Below, piece after piece: positions 36,715 through 46,778 of a stretch of 64,000 bases of DNA (position 1 is the stretch's first letter; each line of letters begins with the position of its first letter). The translations under genes and the position numbers were made by a program. The DNA is from an uncultured Pelagibacteraceae bacterium (lineage in GTDB: Bacteria > Pseudomonadota > Alphaproteobacteria > Pelagibacterales > Pelagibacteraceae). Location of the stretch: positions 1 to 64,000 of the forward strand of contig CACMVB010000003.1 of NCBI GenBank assembly GCA_902617025.1, in the 5' to 3' direction. The notes below the pieces were generated by a model. It was not told where the DNA came from. It worked only from the letters and a program-made list of their open reading frames with translations, and ran no database searches.

Positions 36715-38172
36715 ATGTCATTAAAAATTAATTACTCAAAAAAAACAGAAGCAAACGTATCTAAAAATATAGTTTTTTTTGTAGATGAAAAATTTAGCAC
36801 TAATAGAGTTGGAAAAAATTTATCATCAAAAGAAATTTATTTCATTAATGATTTGCTCAAGAGCGCTGATTTGAAAAAAAAAATTCTCACTTTTGGAATG
36901 AGTTCAAATAAAAATATAATTTTAATTTCATCTAAAAAAGATTATAAAATTTCAGATATCGAAAACTTGGGAGCTGAATTTTATGGAATAATTAACCACG
37001 GTAAAAATTCTGAATATGATATAATCTCTGAAAGTGTATTAATAAAAAAAGAAACTTTTTTAGGCCACTTTCTTCATGGGCTTAAACTTAAGTCATACCA
37101 ATTTAATAAATATAAATCCAAAAAAGAAAATAGATCGTTTATTATAAATGTTTTAGGTACAAAAAATATTCCATCGAAACAAAATCAAATAAAATTTAAA
37201 GCAATAGAGGAGGGTACATTCTACGCGAGAGACTTAGTATCTGAGCCAGGAAATGTTCTTCATCCAGACGAATATGCAAAAAGATTAAGTTTATTAAGAA
37301 AAGATGGTTTAAAAGTTAATATTTATGACGAAAAAAAATTGAAAAAGTTAGGTATGAACGCGTTGGTTGGAGTAGGTCAAGGAAGTGTAAGAGGATCATA
37401 CTTAGTAACACTTGAATGGAATGGAGACAAAAAAAAATCAAAGCCCTTAGCTTTTGTAGGAAAAGGAGTTTGTTTCGATACTGGAGGTTATTCTTTAAAA
37501 CCGGCAAAATTTATGGAGGACATGACTTATGATATGGCAGGTTCAGCAACTGTAGCAGGTTTGATGAAGAATTTAGCGATTAGAAAAGCTAAAATAAATG
37601 CTGTAGGAGTAGTTGGTCTCGTAGAAAATATGGTAAGCGGAAATGCCCAAAGACCAGGAGATATAGTAAAATCTTACAGTGGTAAAACTATAGAAATTTT
37701 AAATACTGATGCCGAAGGCAGACTAGTCCTTGCAGATGCAATAACTTTTACTGAAAAAAAATATAAACCAAAATTTATTGTTGATTTAGCTACTTTAACA
37801 GGAGCTATTATTGTTTGTTTAGGCTCAGAGTATGCTGGTCTTTTTTCTAATAATGATAAACTATCTAAAGAAATCTTTGACGCTGGAGAAAAAGTTGAGG
37901 AAAAAGTTTGGAGAATGCCACTTCATAAAAATTATGATAAACTTATTAATTCTAAAAATGCTGATATGCAAAATATCAATTATGTGGGTGGAGCAGGATC
38001 TACAACTGCAGCACAATTTTTACAAAGATTTATATTAAATAAAACACCGTGGGCACATTTGGATATTGCAGGAATGGCTTTTTCAAAATACGGTGGGGCA
38101 CTTAATTCCGGAGGTGCCACTGGATATGGAGTAAGATTGTTGAATCAGTTAGTAGAGGAAAATTATGAATGA
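36715..38172 (+). CDS. pepA: Leucyl aminopeptidase (M17)
   Basis: PepA removes N-terminal amino acids from peptides and in some bacteria also binds DNA in site-specific recombination. The two-metal site is intact: GKGVCFDTGGYSLKP with the catalytic lysine and aspartate, MTYDMAGSA, and NTDAEGRLVLADA. A less conserved N-terminal domain of about 170 residues precedes the catalytic domain, 485 residues in all. It is divergent from lptF, as is common in proteobacteria, and overlaps ndk by eight bases at its end. The holC gene that follows pepA in many proteobacteria is missing here. Confidence 0.95.
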   Translation: MSLKINYSKKTEANVSKNIVFFVDEKFSTNRVGKNLSSKEIYFINDLLKSADLKKKILTFGMSSNKNIILISSKKDYKISDIENLGAEFYGIINHGKNSEYDIISESVLIKKETFLGHFLHGLKLKSYQFNKYKSKKENRSFIINVLGTKNIPSKQNQIKFKAIEEGTFYARDLVSEPGNVLHPDEYAKRLSLLRKDGLKVNIYDEKKLKKLGMNALVGVGQGSVRGSYLVTLEWNGDKKKSKPLAFVGKGVCFDTGGYSLKPAKFMEDMTYDMAGSATVAGLMKNLAIRKAKINAVGVVGLVENMVSGNAQRPGDIVKSYSGKTIEILNTDAEGRLVLADAITFTEKKYKPKFIVDLATLTGAIIVCLGSEYAGLFSNNDKLSKEIFDAGEKVEEKVWRMPLHKNYDKLINSKNADMQNINYVGGAGSTTAAQFLQRFILNKTPWAHLDIAGMAFSKYGGALNSGGATGYGVRLLNQLVEENYE

Positions 38173-38578
38173 AAGCATTGAGCAAACATTATCAATAATA
38201 AAACCCGATGCTGTAGAAAGAAATTTGACCGAAGAAATTAAATCAATTTTTAAAAAAAACAATCTAATCGTGAAAGATGAAAAAAAAATTCACATTACAA
38301 GAGATGAAGCAGCTGAATTTTACAAAGTTCATCAAGCTAAACCATTTTATAATGATCTGTGTGCTTACCTTTCTTCTGGACCAATTCTAGTCATGATTTT
38401 AGAGGGGGAAAATGCAGTTTTATTAAATAGAAAAATCATGGGAGCGACTAACCCAAAAGAAGCAGAAAAAAATACAATAAGAAATTTATATGGAATTTCA
38501 ATTGATAAAAATTCAGTTCATGGATCGGACTCCACCGAAAATGCTAAAAAAGAAATAAATTTTTTTTTTAAAAGTTAA
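38165..38578 (+). CDS. ndk: Nucleoside diphosphate kinase
   Basis: Ndk equilibrates NDP and NTP pools, completing GTP synthesis after Gmk. QTLSIIKPDAVERN at the N-terminus and NSVHGSDSTENA with the phosphorylated His119 are diagnostic; the length of 137 residues is normal. The start lies eight bases inside pepA. Its stop shares the four bases TTAA with the stop of the convergent purN. Confidence 0.97.
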   Translation: MNESIEQTLSIIKPDAVERNLTEEIKSIFKKNNLIVKDEKKIHITRDEAAEFYKVHQAKPFYNDLCAYLSSGPILVMILEGENAVLLNRKIMGATNPKEAEKNTIRNLYGISIDKNSVHGSDSTENAKKEINFFFKS

Positions 38579-39138
38579 TTATTCCTGAATAACTTAATTA
38601 TGGCTTCTGGAAAAGCTGAATATTCAAGTCTTTGGGTTTTATTTTTAAGATTCATTTCATTATCTTTTGAATTAATATAAAAGAACTTTTTTAATATAAT
38701 TTTTCCATTATCCAGGCGATCATCAACATAATGTACTGTACATCCCGTTTTCTTTTCCTTCTCTTTTAAAATTCTCAAATAAGTATTCAATCCCTTAAAT
38801 TTTGGTAAAAGTGAGGGATGAATATTTATGATCTTTTTATCAAATTTATTGATAAAATTTTTTGACAGAATTTTCATATACCCTGCGAGACAAATTATTG
38901 CTATGTTGTATCTTTTTAAATCTTTTAGCAACTTGTATTCAAAATCCCTAGAATGAGTATTAATAATTTTATAGGGTATTAAATTTTTTTTAGCATAATT
39001 TAAACCTTTAGCTCTTGAATTATTACTTATCACAAGTTTTATATTTATCGGAAATGTATAATCTCTGGATCTTGAAATTAGATTGTTTAAATTTGATCCT
39101 GCACCAGAAATAAAAATGCAAGCGTTTTTTTTTACCAT
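38575..39138 (-). CDS. purN: Phosphoribosylglycinamide formyltransferase (folate-dependent)
   Basis: PurN transfers a formyl group from 10-formyl-tetrahydrofolate to GAR, the third purine step. FISGAGSNLNNLI binds the phosphoribosyl group, and the catalytic Asn-His pair lies in NIHPSLLPKFKG with the third catalytic residue, Asp, in VHYVDDRLDNG. The length is 187 residues, a little short at the C-terminus but complete in motifs. It follows purM with a 7-base overlap. Confidence 0.95.
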   Translation of the reverse strand: MVKKNACIFISGAGSNLNNLISRSRDYTFPINIKLVISNNSRAKGLNYAKKNLIPYKIINTHSRDFEYKLLKDLKRYNIAIICLAGYMKILSKNFINKFDKKIINIHPSLLPKFKGLNTYLRILKEKEKKTGCTVHYVDDRLDNGKIILKKFFYINSKDNEMNLKNKTQRLEYSAFPEAIIKLFRNN

Positions 39139-40160
39139 TTAAGATTTTTTGATAATAGCGTCTTTTTAATATTTTGTGAAATAAATCCTATTTCATATGG
39201 ACGATATTTTTTTGGAAAAAATTTTTTTATTATATTCACATTTTCTTTTTTAACTATTAAACAAAATCCAACACCACAATTGAAAGTTCTTAACATTTCC
39301 TGATCTGAAATGTTATTTTTTTTTAACCATTTAAAAATTTTACCTATCTTTATTTTTGACAAATCAATATTGATAGATAATTTATCTGGCACTGATCTAA
39401 TTAAATTTTCAATCAAACCTCCCCCAGTAATGTGGGCAGCTGAATTAATTAAATTTTTACTTACTAACTTAAGAATCTCATTTGAATAAATTCTTGTAGA
39501 TTTCAATAGTTCTGATTTTAATTGTTTTGGAATTTTATTCTTTTTTAAAATTGATCTAACTAAAGAAAAACCATTGGAATGTAATCCGCTAGACGGGATA
39601 GCTAATATGATATTATTCTTTTTAACTTTCTTCTTACTTAAAATTTTATTTTTTGAAACAATTCCTACACTGAAACCAGCAAGATCAAATTTATTTTTTT
39701 CATAAACACCGGGCATCTCAGCTGTCTCTCCACCAATTAATTCACAATTAGAAATTTCACAACCTTTCGTAATTCCAAATAAAATTTTTTTAATTTTTTT
39801 TAAATTTAATTTACCAACCGCTATATAATCTAAAAAAAATAATGGTTTAGCTCCCTGAACAACTAAATCATTTACACACATTGCTACTAAATCTATACCT
39901 ATTGTATTAAACTTTTTAAATTTGTTTGCTATTTCAATTTTTGTTCCGACTCCGTCGGTGCAAGATACTAAAACTGGATTAGTTATATTCATTTTGCTTA
40001 TATCAAATAAAGATCCAAAACTGCCTATATTTTGTTTATGAAAAGAATTTTTCGTTTTTTTGACATTTTTTTTTGATAAATCTGAAATATGTTTGACAAA
40101 TTTATTAGCCAATGAAATATTTACACCACTTTTTTTATAATTATTTTTTATATTTTTCAT
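39132..40160 (-). CDS. purM: Phosphoribosylformylglycinamidine cyclo-ligase (AIR synthetase)
   Basis: PurM closes the imidazole ring, forming AIR from FGAM with ATP. YKKSGVNISLANKFV at the start, LVSCTDGVGTKIEIA, GIDLVAMCVNDLVVQGAKPLFFLDYIA-type sequence, GGETAEMPGVY and HITGGGLIENL are the expected conserved blocks; the length of 342 residues is standard. It is divergent from the DUF2066 gene with only 25 bases between starts, so promoter elements must overlap or lie inside coding sequence. The divergent purMN / DUF2066-hda arrangement is typical of alphaproteobacteria. Confidence 0.96.
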   Translation of the reverse strand: MKNIKNNYKKSGVNISLANKFVKHISDLSKKNVKKTKNSFHKQNIGSFGSLFDISKMNITNPVLVSCTDGVGTKIEIANKFKKFNTIGIDLVAMCVNDLVVQGAKPLFFLDYIAVGKLNLKKIKKILFGITKGCEISNCELIGGETAEMPGVYEKNKFDLAGFSVGIVSKNKILSKKKVKKNNIILAIPSSGLHSNGFSLVRSILKKNKIPKQLKSELLKSTRIYSNEILKLVSKNLINSAAHITGGGLIENLIRSVPDKLSINIDLSKIKIGKIFKWLKKNNISDQEMLRTFNCGVGFCLIVKKENVNIIKKFFPKKYRPYEIGFISQNIKKTLLSKNLKW

Positions 40161-40185
40161 TCGCTAAAATGATATTAAAATTTTA

Positions 40186-41232
40186 ATGAAATATTTTAAA
40201 CTATTTATTGCTATTTTAATTGTTTTTTCAAAAACTGGAAACATTTTATGTGAAGAAAATATCTTTGATGTTAATAATATTGAGATTACAAAAAACCTCA
40301 AAAGCAATAATGAAAAGCTAGCTAATCGAGCTATTAAAAAAGGTTTTGAAAAATTAAAAGAAAAAATACTTACAAATTCTGAGCGTGATAAATTATCAAA
40401 TTTAAAATTTGCGGACGTAAAAAAACTAGTTTCTTACTATCAAATAAAAACTGACGAGAAAAGTACACAAGAAAATCAAGTAATATTTAATGTATCGTTT
40501 GATAGAGAAAAATTACACAGATTATTTTATGAAAGAAGAGTTCTTTATTCAGAAATTATTAATAAAGAAATTTACATATTACCAATTTTAAAAAAAGATA
40601 ATAAAAATTATGTTTATAATGAAAATTTTTTTTATGAAAATTGGAACAAAAATAATGAAGGCCAATTAATAGAATTTATATTACCACTAGAAAATATTGA
40701 GATTATTCAAATAATAAATTCTAATAAGGATAATCTACTAGATATAAGCTTAAGTGATTTTTTTAGAGAATATCCAAATAAAAATTTAGCTTTTGTTTTA
40801 ATAGAACAAGAAAATTCAAAACCAGAAAAAATATTTTTAAAAACTAAAATACAAGGCAAAAATATTAATAAGAATATAAATATAAAAGACCAATCTTTTA
40901 ACTCAAAAAAAAATTTTTATGAAAAAGTAATAGCGCAACTAAAAACTGATATAACAAATATTATAAAAACTGAAAATCTTATAGATGTGAGAACACCATC
41001 TTTCTTAAACACAAAGCTTTATTTTTCAAAAAATAACGATCTGTATGAGTTAAATAAAAGGCTCAATAAAATTGAACTAATTGAGAATATTTTTGTTCAG
41101 GAGTTTAATAACGAATTCACTATGTTGAAAATAAAATATCTTGGCGAACTAGAAAAAATAATTGATAAATTAAATAAAGAAAAAATCCAGTTGAAACTCG
41201 TCGGAGAGGACTGGAGCCTTAAAATTATTTAA
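40186..41232 (+). CDS. DUF2066 domain exported protein
   Basis: A signal peptide (MKYFKLFIAILIVFSKTGNILC before EENIF) precedes a 325-residue domain with NRAIKKGFEKLKEKIL, YYQIKTDE and FNVSFDREKLHRLFYER, a pattern I associate with DUF2066. The family is almost always encoded between purM and the DnaA-like hda gene in alphaproteobacteria, as here. The predicted site is the periplasm; no function is established. Its stop TAATG overlaps the hda start by one base. Confidence 0.75.
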   Translation: MKYFKLFIAILIVFSKTGNILCEENIFDVNNIEITKNLKSNNEKLANRAIKKGFEKLKEKILTNSERDKLSNLKFADVKKLVSYYQIKTDEKSTQENQVIFNVSFDREKLHRLFYERRVLYSEIINKEIYILPILKKDNKNYVYNENFFYENWNKNNEGQLIEFILPLENIEIIQIINSNKDNLLDISLSDFFREYPNKNLAFVLIEQENSKPEKIFLKTKIQGKNINKNINIKDQSFNSKKNFYEKVIAQLKTDITNIIKTENLIDVRTPSFLNTKLYFSKNNDLYELNKRLNKIELIENIFVQEFNNEFTMLKIKYLGELEKIIDKLNKEKIQLKLVGEDWSLKII

Positions 41233-41897
41233 TGGATCAGTTAGTTTTTAAATTCCCTTTCAAAACAAAATATTATGAGCAAGATTTTTATGTTTCAAGT
41301 AATAATTTTTCAGCATACAGATTAATAGAAAGCTGGCCAAATTGGCCAGATAAATGGTTAAATGTATTTGGTGCTCCAGGATCAGGAAAAACACATTTGT
41401 CTAAAATTCTTGAAAAAAAAATTTCCCAAATCAAGGTTTTAAATGCTGAAGAAGTAGACGATAAATTAATTACAGTATTAGAAAATTTTAAGTGCATAAT
41501 AATAGATAATTATGAAAATAATATAAGCGAAACCTTATTATACTCATTATTAAATCAATCGAAACAATTAGATAATTATATTTTAATAAATAGTATAAAT
41601 TCTTTAAAAGAAATGTCATTCAAACTTGAAGATTTGCATTCACGTTTAAATAGTTTTGTATTTATAGGGATAAACCTCCCTACAGATGATTTGTTAAAAG
41701 TTATGATTACAAAAACATTGTCAGATAAACAAATTAATCTAAGTCCTAAAATTTCAGATTATATAGTTAAAAATATTGAGAGATCTTATGAAAAAATCTT
41801 CAAATTTTTGAAAGATATTGATGAATTATCTTTATCTTCTGGTAAACCTATAAGTAAAAGTTTAATAAAAAAAGTTTTAGAATTAAAAAATGAATAG
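41232..41897 (+). CDS. hda: DnaA-related regulatory inactivator Hda
   Basis: Hda promotes hydrolysis of DnaA-bound ATP once the sliding clamp is loaded, preventing re-initiation. The protein starts with [20 protein letters not shown], whose QLxF-type N-terminus is the likely clamp-binding motif, followed by the AAA+ Walker [11 protein letters not shown] and Walker [10 protein letters not shown]. At 221 residues it lacks the DNA-binding domain IV of DnaA, as expected for Hda/DnaA-like proteins. It overlaps DUF2066 by one base and aspS by eight bases. Confidence 0.88.
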   Translation: MDQLVFKFPFKTKYYEQDFYVSSNNFSAYRLIESWPNWPDKWLNVFGAPGSGKTHLSKILEKKISQIKVLNAEEVDDKLITVLENFKCIIIDNYENNISETLLYSLLNQSKQLDNYILINSINSLKEMSFKLEDLHSRLNSFVFIGINLPTDDLLKVMITKTLSDKQINLSPKISDYIVKNIERSYEKIFKFLKDIDELSLSSGKPISKSLIKKVLELKNE

Positions 41898-43677
41898 ATT
41901 TAGAACGCATTATTGTTCAGAACTAAGTGAAAAAGATGTTAATAAATATGTAACACTATCTGGGTGGTTACATCGTACTAGAGACCATGGAAATTTATTG
42001 TTTGTTGATTTAAGAGATCATTATGGTGTCACGCAATGTGTTATAGAAAATAAAAACAAATTTTTTTCAACAGTTGAAAAAGCAAAACCTGAATCTGTGT
42101 TACAAATTAAAGGAAAAGTCATCAAAAGATCTACTGAAGCTGTGAATTTAGATTTAAAAACTGGTAAAATTGAGGTAGCAATTGATACAGTTGAAATTTT
42201 ATCTCAAGCAAAAGAACTACCCATACCAGTATTTGGGGATCAAGATTATCCTGAAGATTTAAGACTTAAGTTTAGATTTTTAGATCTTAGAAAAGAAGAA
42301 ATGCAAAAAAATATTATTTTAAGGTCAAAAGTAATATCTTTTATTAGGACCGAAATGTTAAAATTAGGTTTTTTAGAGTATCAAACACCTATCTTAACAT
42401 CCTCTAGCCCTGAAGGAGCTAGAGATTTTTTAGTCCCAAGTAGATTAAATCCTGGAAAATTTTACGCTCTTCCTCAAGCCCCGCAACAATTCAAACAATT
42501 AATTATGGTATCTGGTTTTGATAAATACTTCCAAATAGCACCATGTTTTCGAGACGAAGATGCAAGAGCTGATAGAAGTCCTGGTGAGTTTTATCAACTA
42601 GATTTAGAAATGTCATTTGTAGAACAGGAAGATGTATTTCAAGTTGTTGAAAGACTATTTGTAAATTTATTTAAAAAATTTTCAAAAAAAAAATTATTAT
42701 CAGAAAAATTTCCTAGAATTCCTTTTAAAGAAGCTATGTTAAAATATGGTACTGATAAACCTGATTTAAGAAATCCTTTAATAATCCATGATATAACAAA
42801 AATTTTCACCAGAAATGATGTTAAATTTGAGATATTTAAAAAATTAGTTCAGGCTGGTGCAAAAGTTAGATGTATTGTTACTAAAAAAACTATCGATAAA
42901 CCAAGAAGTTTTTTTGACAATATTGACAAATGGGCTAAGGATCAGGGCGCATCAGGATTAGCTTATTTTTCAATTGAGAAAGACAAAAAACTTCAAGGAA
43001 AGGGTCCGATAGGAAAATTTTTTAGCGAGGATTCTCTAAACGAAATTATTAAAAATTGTGAAGCTGATGTTGGTGATAGTATTTTCTTGTCTTGCGGTTC
43101 AGAAAAGGAAATAGAGAAAATTTTATCCTCTGCAAGGAATAAAATAGCTGAGGAATTAAAAATAATTGATGAAAGTAAATTTGCGTTTTGCTGGATTGTA
43201 GATTATCCGATGTTTGAACTTGATGAAAAAAATAAAAAAGTCGTATTTAGCCATAACCCCTTTTCAATGCCGCAAGGAAATTTAAAAGAACTAAACTTTG
43301 ATAAACCATTAGAAATTAAAGCTTTTCAATACGACATAGTGTGCAATGGTGTAGAATTGTCATCTGGAGCAATAAGGAATCATATACCAGAATTAATGTA
43401 TAAATTATTTTCAATTGTTGGATACAATCAAAATGATGTTAATGCAAAATTTAGCGGTATGATCAATGCTTTAAGTTATGGCGCACCACCTCACGGAGGC
43501 ATAGCACCAGGAATCGATAGAATTGTAATGTTATTAGCTAATAAGCAAAATATAAGAGAAGTTACCTTGTTTCCTATGAATCAAAATGCACAAGACTTGA
43601 TGATGAGAGCGCCATCAAAAGTAAATAATGACCAACTTAAAGAGCTTGGATTGAAATTAGATTTAAAAAAGAATTAG
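41890..43677 (+). CDS. aspS: Aspartyl-tRNA synthetase
   Basis: AspS charges tRNA-Asp. The N-terminal anticodon-binding OB domain ([24 protein letters not shown] region), class II motif 2 with [19 protein letters not shown], the bacterial insertion domain (about residues 290-420) and motif 3 [13 protein letters not shown] are present; the 595-residue length is that of bacterial enzymes. Whether it is discriminating or also charges tRNA-Asn cannot be decided here. It begins within hda and its TTAG stop region is shared with the convergent TSCPD gene. Confidence 0.97.
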   Translation: MNRFRTHYCSELSEKDVNKYVTLSGWLHRTRDHGNLLFVDLRDHYGVTQCVIENKNKFFSTVEKAKPESVLQIKGKVIKRSTEAVNLDLKTGKIEVAIDTVEILSQAKELPIPVFGDQDYPEDLRLKFRFLDLRKEEMQKNIILRSKVISFIRTEMLKLGFLEYQTPILTSSSPEGARDFLVPSRLNPGKFYALPQAPQQFKQLIMVSGFDKYFQIAPCFRDEDARADRSPGEFYQLDLEMSFVEQEDVFQVVERLFVNLFKKFSKKKLLSEKFPRIPFKEAMLKYGTDKPDLRNPLIIHDITKIFTRNDVKFEIFKKLVQAGAKVRCIVTKKTIDKPRSFFDNIDKWAKDQGASGLAYFSIEKDKKLQGKGPIGKFFSEDSLNEIIKNCEADVGDSIFLSCGSEKEIEKILSSARNKIAEELKIIDESKFAFCWIVDYPMFELDEKNKKVVFSHNPFSMPQGNLKELNFDKPLEIKAFQYDIVCNGVELSSGAIRNHIPELMYKLFSIVGYNQNDVNAKFSGMINALSYGAPPHGGIAPGIDRIVMLLANKQNIREVTLFPMNQNAQDLMMRAPSKVNNDQLKELGLKLDLKKN

Positions 43678-44495
43678 TTTTTAGTTTTCAAATTTATTCT
43701 AACATTAGAAAGATCTACAAGTTTTTCTTCAAGATTGCTTCTTACAAATCCTTTTGAAGTAATATTCTTTACTATTTTCAAAAACTTATCATCTGCCTCA
43801 GTACCAGGTATATTTTTTGAACTCACGATTGATGGAGTGTGTGCAAATTCCTCTTTTCCTAAATACGAAATAGCTAGTTCTCTAAAGACATAATCAAGTA
43901 TTGACGATGCACTAAGTATTCTGTCATTCCCTAAGACATTACCGGATGGTTCAAATTTAGTATCTATGAAAGCATCGACATATTCTTCAAGAGGCACACC
44001 GTATTGTAGGCCGAGTGAAATAGCTATAGCAAAATTATTCATCATAGCTTTTACTAATTCCCCTTCCTTGTTTGTATCTATGAATATTTCACCAATTTTA
44101 CCATCATCATACTCTCCAGTATGAAGGTATACTTTGTGATCACCTATTTGCGCTTTTTGAATATAACCTTTCCTTCTATCAGGCATTTTAAATCTAGCTT
44201 TATTTTTGATATTTGAATTATTGGAGACATTTTGATTATTATTACTTTTATTTACTGAAATTTTTTCTTTTACTTCTTTTGTCAAAGCATTATCAATCTT
44301 AAAATTCTCTTTGTTTGAATCTTTTTTTTCACCAATTTTTTTTGTTTTTCTATTATTTAATTTAACATCCAAAACTTCTACATTTCCGTCAGTTCTTTTG
44401 TCAATATTTGATAATTCATTTTCACTTAAATTGTTAAGCGAATGTATAGTTTTGAAGGTACAAGTATAATATGTTTCGACTATATATTTTTTCAT
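43674..44495 (-). CDS. Stand-alone TSCPD-domain protein related to the C-terminus of B12-dependent ribonucleotide reductase (NrdJ)
   Basis: From about residue 104 ([21 protein letters not shown]) to about residue 225 the sequence closely follows the C-terminal region of alphaproteobacterial Nrd[56 protein letters not shown] and [16 protein letters not shown]. The catalytic 10-stranded barrel and radical-site cysteines of the roughly 1200-residue enzyme are absent. Instead there is a separate N-terminal module (residues 1-52, [16 protein letters not shown] to LNNRKTKK) and a lysine/asparagine-rich linker. No cysteine pair remains at the C-terminus, so a redox-relay role is unlikely. It is divergent from NDUFA12 and shares its stop with aspS. 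It may bind nucleotides or a reductase subunit; the function is unknown. Confidence 0.8.
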   Translation of the reverse strand: MKKYIVETYYTCTFKTIHSLNNLSENELSNIDKRTDGNVEVLDVKLNNRKTKKIGEKKDSNKENFKIDNALTKEVKEKISVNKSNNNQNVSNNSNIKNKARFKMPDRRKGYIQKAQIGDHKVYLHTGEYDDGKIGEIFIDTNKEGELVKAMMNNFAIAISLGLQYGVPLEEYVDAFIDTKFEPSGNVLGNDRILSASSILDYVFRELAISYLGKEEFAHTPSIVSSKNIPGTEADDKFLKIVKNITSKGFVRSNLEEKLVDLSNVRINLKTKN

Positions 44496-44594
44496 GTATT
44501 TTTGGAATCTGATATTGAAGATATATAGTAAATATTGTAAGTGTCTATCGTATTATTATACAATTATGAAGTGTGTGGATTTTAAATTTATAGA

Positions 44595-44945
44595 ATGATT
44601 TTAAAAATTATTTTTACTTGGTGGAATAAGCAAACAATTGGAACCTTCTTAAAAACGTTTTTTACTGGGAAATTTGTTGGCAAAGATGAACTTGGTAATA
44701 AGTACTATAAAAATAAAAGCGATGAAAGATGGGTAATATACTCAAATTCTATTGAACCAACAAAAATTAATTCAGACTGGTTTTTATGGATTCATCACAC
44801 TATCGATAAAGTCCCTGGAAAACTAGAAAAAAAATATTCATGGCAAAAGGATCATTCTGAAAATAGAACTGGCACAAATGAAAGTCATAAACCGACAAAA
44901 ATTAAAAAAAACGATATTGAAAAAAAATATGACACTTGGAAATAA
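44595..44945 (+). CDS. NADH:ubiquinone oxidoreductase 17.2 kDa subunit-like protein (NDUFA12 family)
   Basis: The 116-residue protein has the family core: FVGKDELGNKYYKNK, DERWVIYSNSIEPTKI and DWFLWIHHTIDKVPG, which correspond to the conserved heart of the accessory complex I subunit shared by mitochondria and alphaproteobacteria. The subunit sits on the matrix or cytoplasmic arm and supports complex I assembly and stability. It is encoded away from the main nuo operon, and the DUF2155 gene overlaps its end by 17 bases, an alphaproteobacterial neighbourhood. Confidence 0.9.
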   Translation: MILKIIFTWWNKQTIGTFLKTFFTGKFVGKDELGNKYYKNKSDERWVIYSNSIEPTKINSDWFLWIHHTIDKVPGKLEKKYSWQKDHSENRTGTNESHKPTKIKKNDIEKKYDTWK

Positions 44946-45438
44946 AATAAATTATTTTTTCATAATATTTATTCTAGTTTTTATAAAAAACCTTTATGCA
45001 GAGGAAAAAATTATATCAACACCTCTTATTAATTTGAAAGATCTTAAACCCAGTTTTGAAGAATTAGAGGAAAAAAATGAGGTTATTACTAATCAACAAA
45101 ATATAAAAGAAAAAAAGAAAAAGAATAACATATTGTCCTCATCTTATGCGATATTAATCGGTCTTGATAAGATTACAGCAAAATCCTCTGAAATAGTGGT
45201 TAATATTGATGAAGCAAAAAGATTTGGACCTCTTGAAATCAAAGTTTTAAAATGTGGTAAGGTGAAACTATATAATAAATTAAATGATGTTGCCTATTTA
45301 CAAGTTAAAGATTTAACAAAAAGTGAAAATGAAAAAGTTTATATATTTAATGGTTGGACATTTTCCGCTGATCCAAACTTAACACCTTTTGACCATGCAA
45401 TATACGATCTTCAATTAGTAAACTGTTTTAATGTTTAA
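44929..45438 (+). CDS. DUF2155 exported protein
   Basis: With the ATG at 44929 the protein (169 residues) begins with a clean signal peptide, MTLGNKINYFFIIFILVFIKNLYA, so I prefer it to an ATG at 44878 that would place 17 extra residues in front. The C-terminal domain has the DUF2155 pattern: KRFGPLEIKVLKCGKV, AYLQV, YIFNGWTFSADPNLTPFDHAIYDLQLVNC, with two cysteines that may form a disulfide. A lysine-rich low-complexity region (about residues 60-85) separates the signal from the domain. Function is unknown; the pairing with NDUFA12 is conserved. Its stop shares TTAA with accC. Confidence 0.82.
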   Translation: MTLGNKINYFFIIFILVFIKNLYAEEKIISTPLINLKDLKPSFEELEEKNEVITNQQNIKEKKKKNNILSSSYAILIGLDKITAKSSEIVVNIDEAKRFGPLEIKVLKCGKVKLYNKLNDVAYLQVKDLTKSENEKVYIFNGWTFSADPNLTPFDHAIYDLQLVNCFNV

Positions 45439-46772
45439 AAAAACTTTTCTTTACTTAACCAATTCGTATCAAAGTCTGATTTTATAAACTTGTCGTGCTT
45501 AAGAATTTTTTTATGTAAATCAATAGTAGTTGTAATTCCCTCTAGAACAAATTCGTCTAGAGATCTTAATGTTCTTTGAATAGCTTCAGTTCTATTCCTG
45601 CCTTTACAAATTACTTTTGCAATTAAACTATCGTAATATGGAGTAATCTTACAACCTTGAAAAACAGAACCATCAACTCTAGTTCTAAAGCCAGAGGGTT
45701 GATGACAAACGCTAATTGTTCCAGGACTAGGTTGAAAATCTAATGCGGGATTCTCTGCATTAATTCTACACTCAATAGAATGACCTCTAGGATCAATATC
45801 ACTTTGCTTTAGCGCAGTGTTTCCTGAATAAGCTATCCATATTTGCTCCTTCACTATATCAATGCCAGTTTGTACCTCTGTAACAGGATGCTCAACTTGC
45901 ACCCTAGTATTCATTTCCAGAAAATAAAATTTTCCGTTTTCATAAATAAATTCAACTGTGCCAGCTCCTTCGTAATTAATTTGTTCTACCATTTTGACTG
46001 TTTTTTCTAATAAATCTTTCCTTTGAGTCTCATTAAGAACTGGACTTGGAGTTTCCTCAATTAGTTTTTGATGCCTTCTTTGCACAGAACAGTCTCTTTC
46101 ACCTAAGTGAACAGTTTTATTTTTTCCAGACATAATTTGAACTTCAATATGCCTTGGATTCTTGAAATATTTTTCAATATACAATTCATCATTACCAAAA
46201 AACTTTCTTGCCTCTGTTTTGGCTGTTAAAAATAGATTTTCTAATTTACTTTCTTCATCTACGATTTTCATTCCTTTTCCTCCACCACCTCCTGCCGCTT
46301 TAATAAGAACGGGATAACCTATTTCTTTACAAATTGATTTTGCTTCCTCAAATGATTTTACGCCTCCTTCAGATCCTTCAATCACCGGTAAACCATATTT
46401 TTTTGCAATTCTTTTAGCTTCTATTTTATCTCCCATTTTTGAGATAATATCTGCGCTTGGTCCTATAAACTTTATTCCATGCTTATTGACTATTTCAGAA
46501 AACTTTGAATTTTCAGATAGAAATCCATACCCAGGATGTATTGCTTCAGCACCTGTTAAATCTACTGCTGACATTATCGAAGAAATATTTAGGTAACTAT
46601 TTTGTGGTTGGTGCGATCCTATACAAACACTTTCATCTGCAAGTCTTACATGCATAGAGTCAGAATCCACATCGGAGTGAACAGCGACTGTTCCTATGCC
46701 CCATTCCTTACATGCTCTTATTATTCTTACAGCAATTTCTCCTCTATTTGCTATTAAAACTTTTTTAAACAT
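45435..46772 (-). CDS. accC: Acetyl-CoA carboxylase, biotin carboxylase subunit
   Basis: AccC carboxylates the biotin carried by AccB using bicarbonate and ATP, the first half of malonyl-CoA formation for the FabD/FabG/ACP system encoded elsewhere in the window. KVLIANRGEIAVRIIRACKE at the N-terminus, the glycine-rich ATP-grasp loop KAAGGGGGKGMKIV, the HLGERDCSVQRRHQK stretch and EMNTRVQVEHPVTE are conserved; 445 residues is standard. It follows aroQ-accB with a six-base gap and ends tail to tail with the DUF2155 gene. Confidence 0.97.
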   Translation of the reverse strand: MFKKVLIANRGEIAVRIIRACKEWGIGTVAVHSDVDSDSMHVRLADESVCIGSHQPQNSYLNISSIMSAVDLTGAEAIHPGYGFLSENSKFSEIVNKHGIKFIGPSADIISKMGDKIEAKRIAKKYGLPVIEGSEGGVKSFEEAKSICKEIGYPVLIKAAGGGGGKGMKIVDEESKLENLFLTAKTEARKFFGNDELYIEKYFKNPRHIEVQIMSGKNKTVHLGERDCSVQRRHQKLIEETPSPVLNETQRKDLLEKTVKMVEQINYEGAGTVEFIYENGKFYFLEMNTRVQVEHPVTEVQTGIDIVKEQIWIAYSGNTALKQSDIDPRGHSIECRINAENPALDFQPSPGTISVCHQPSGFRTRVDGSVFQGCKITPYYDSLIAKVICKGRNRTEAIQRTLRSLDEFVLEGITTTIDLHKKILKHDKFIKSDFDTNWLSKEKFF

Positions 46773-46778
46773 TATTGA

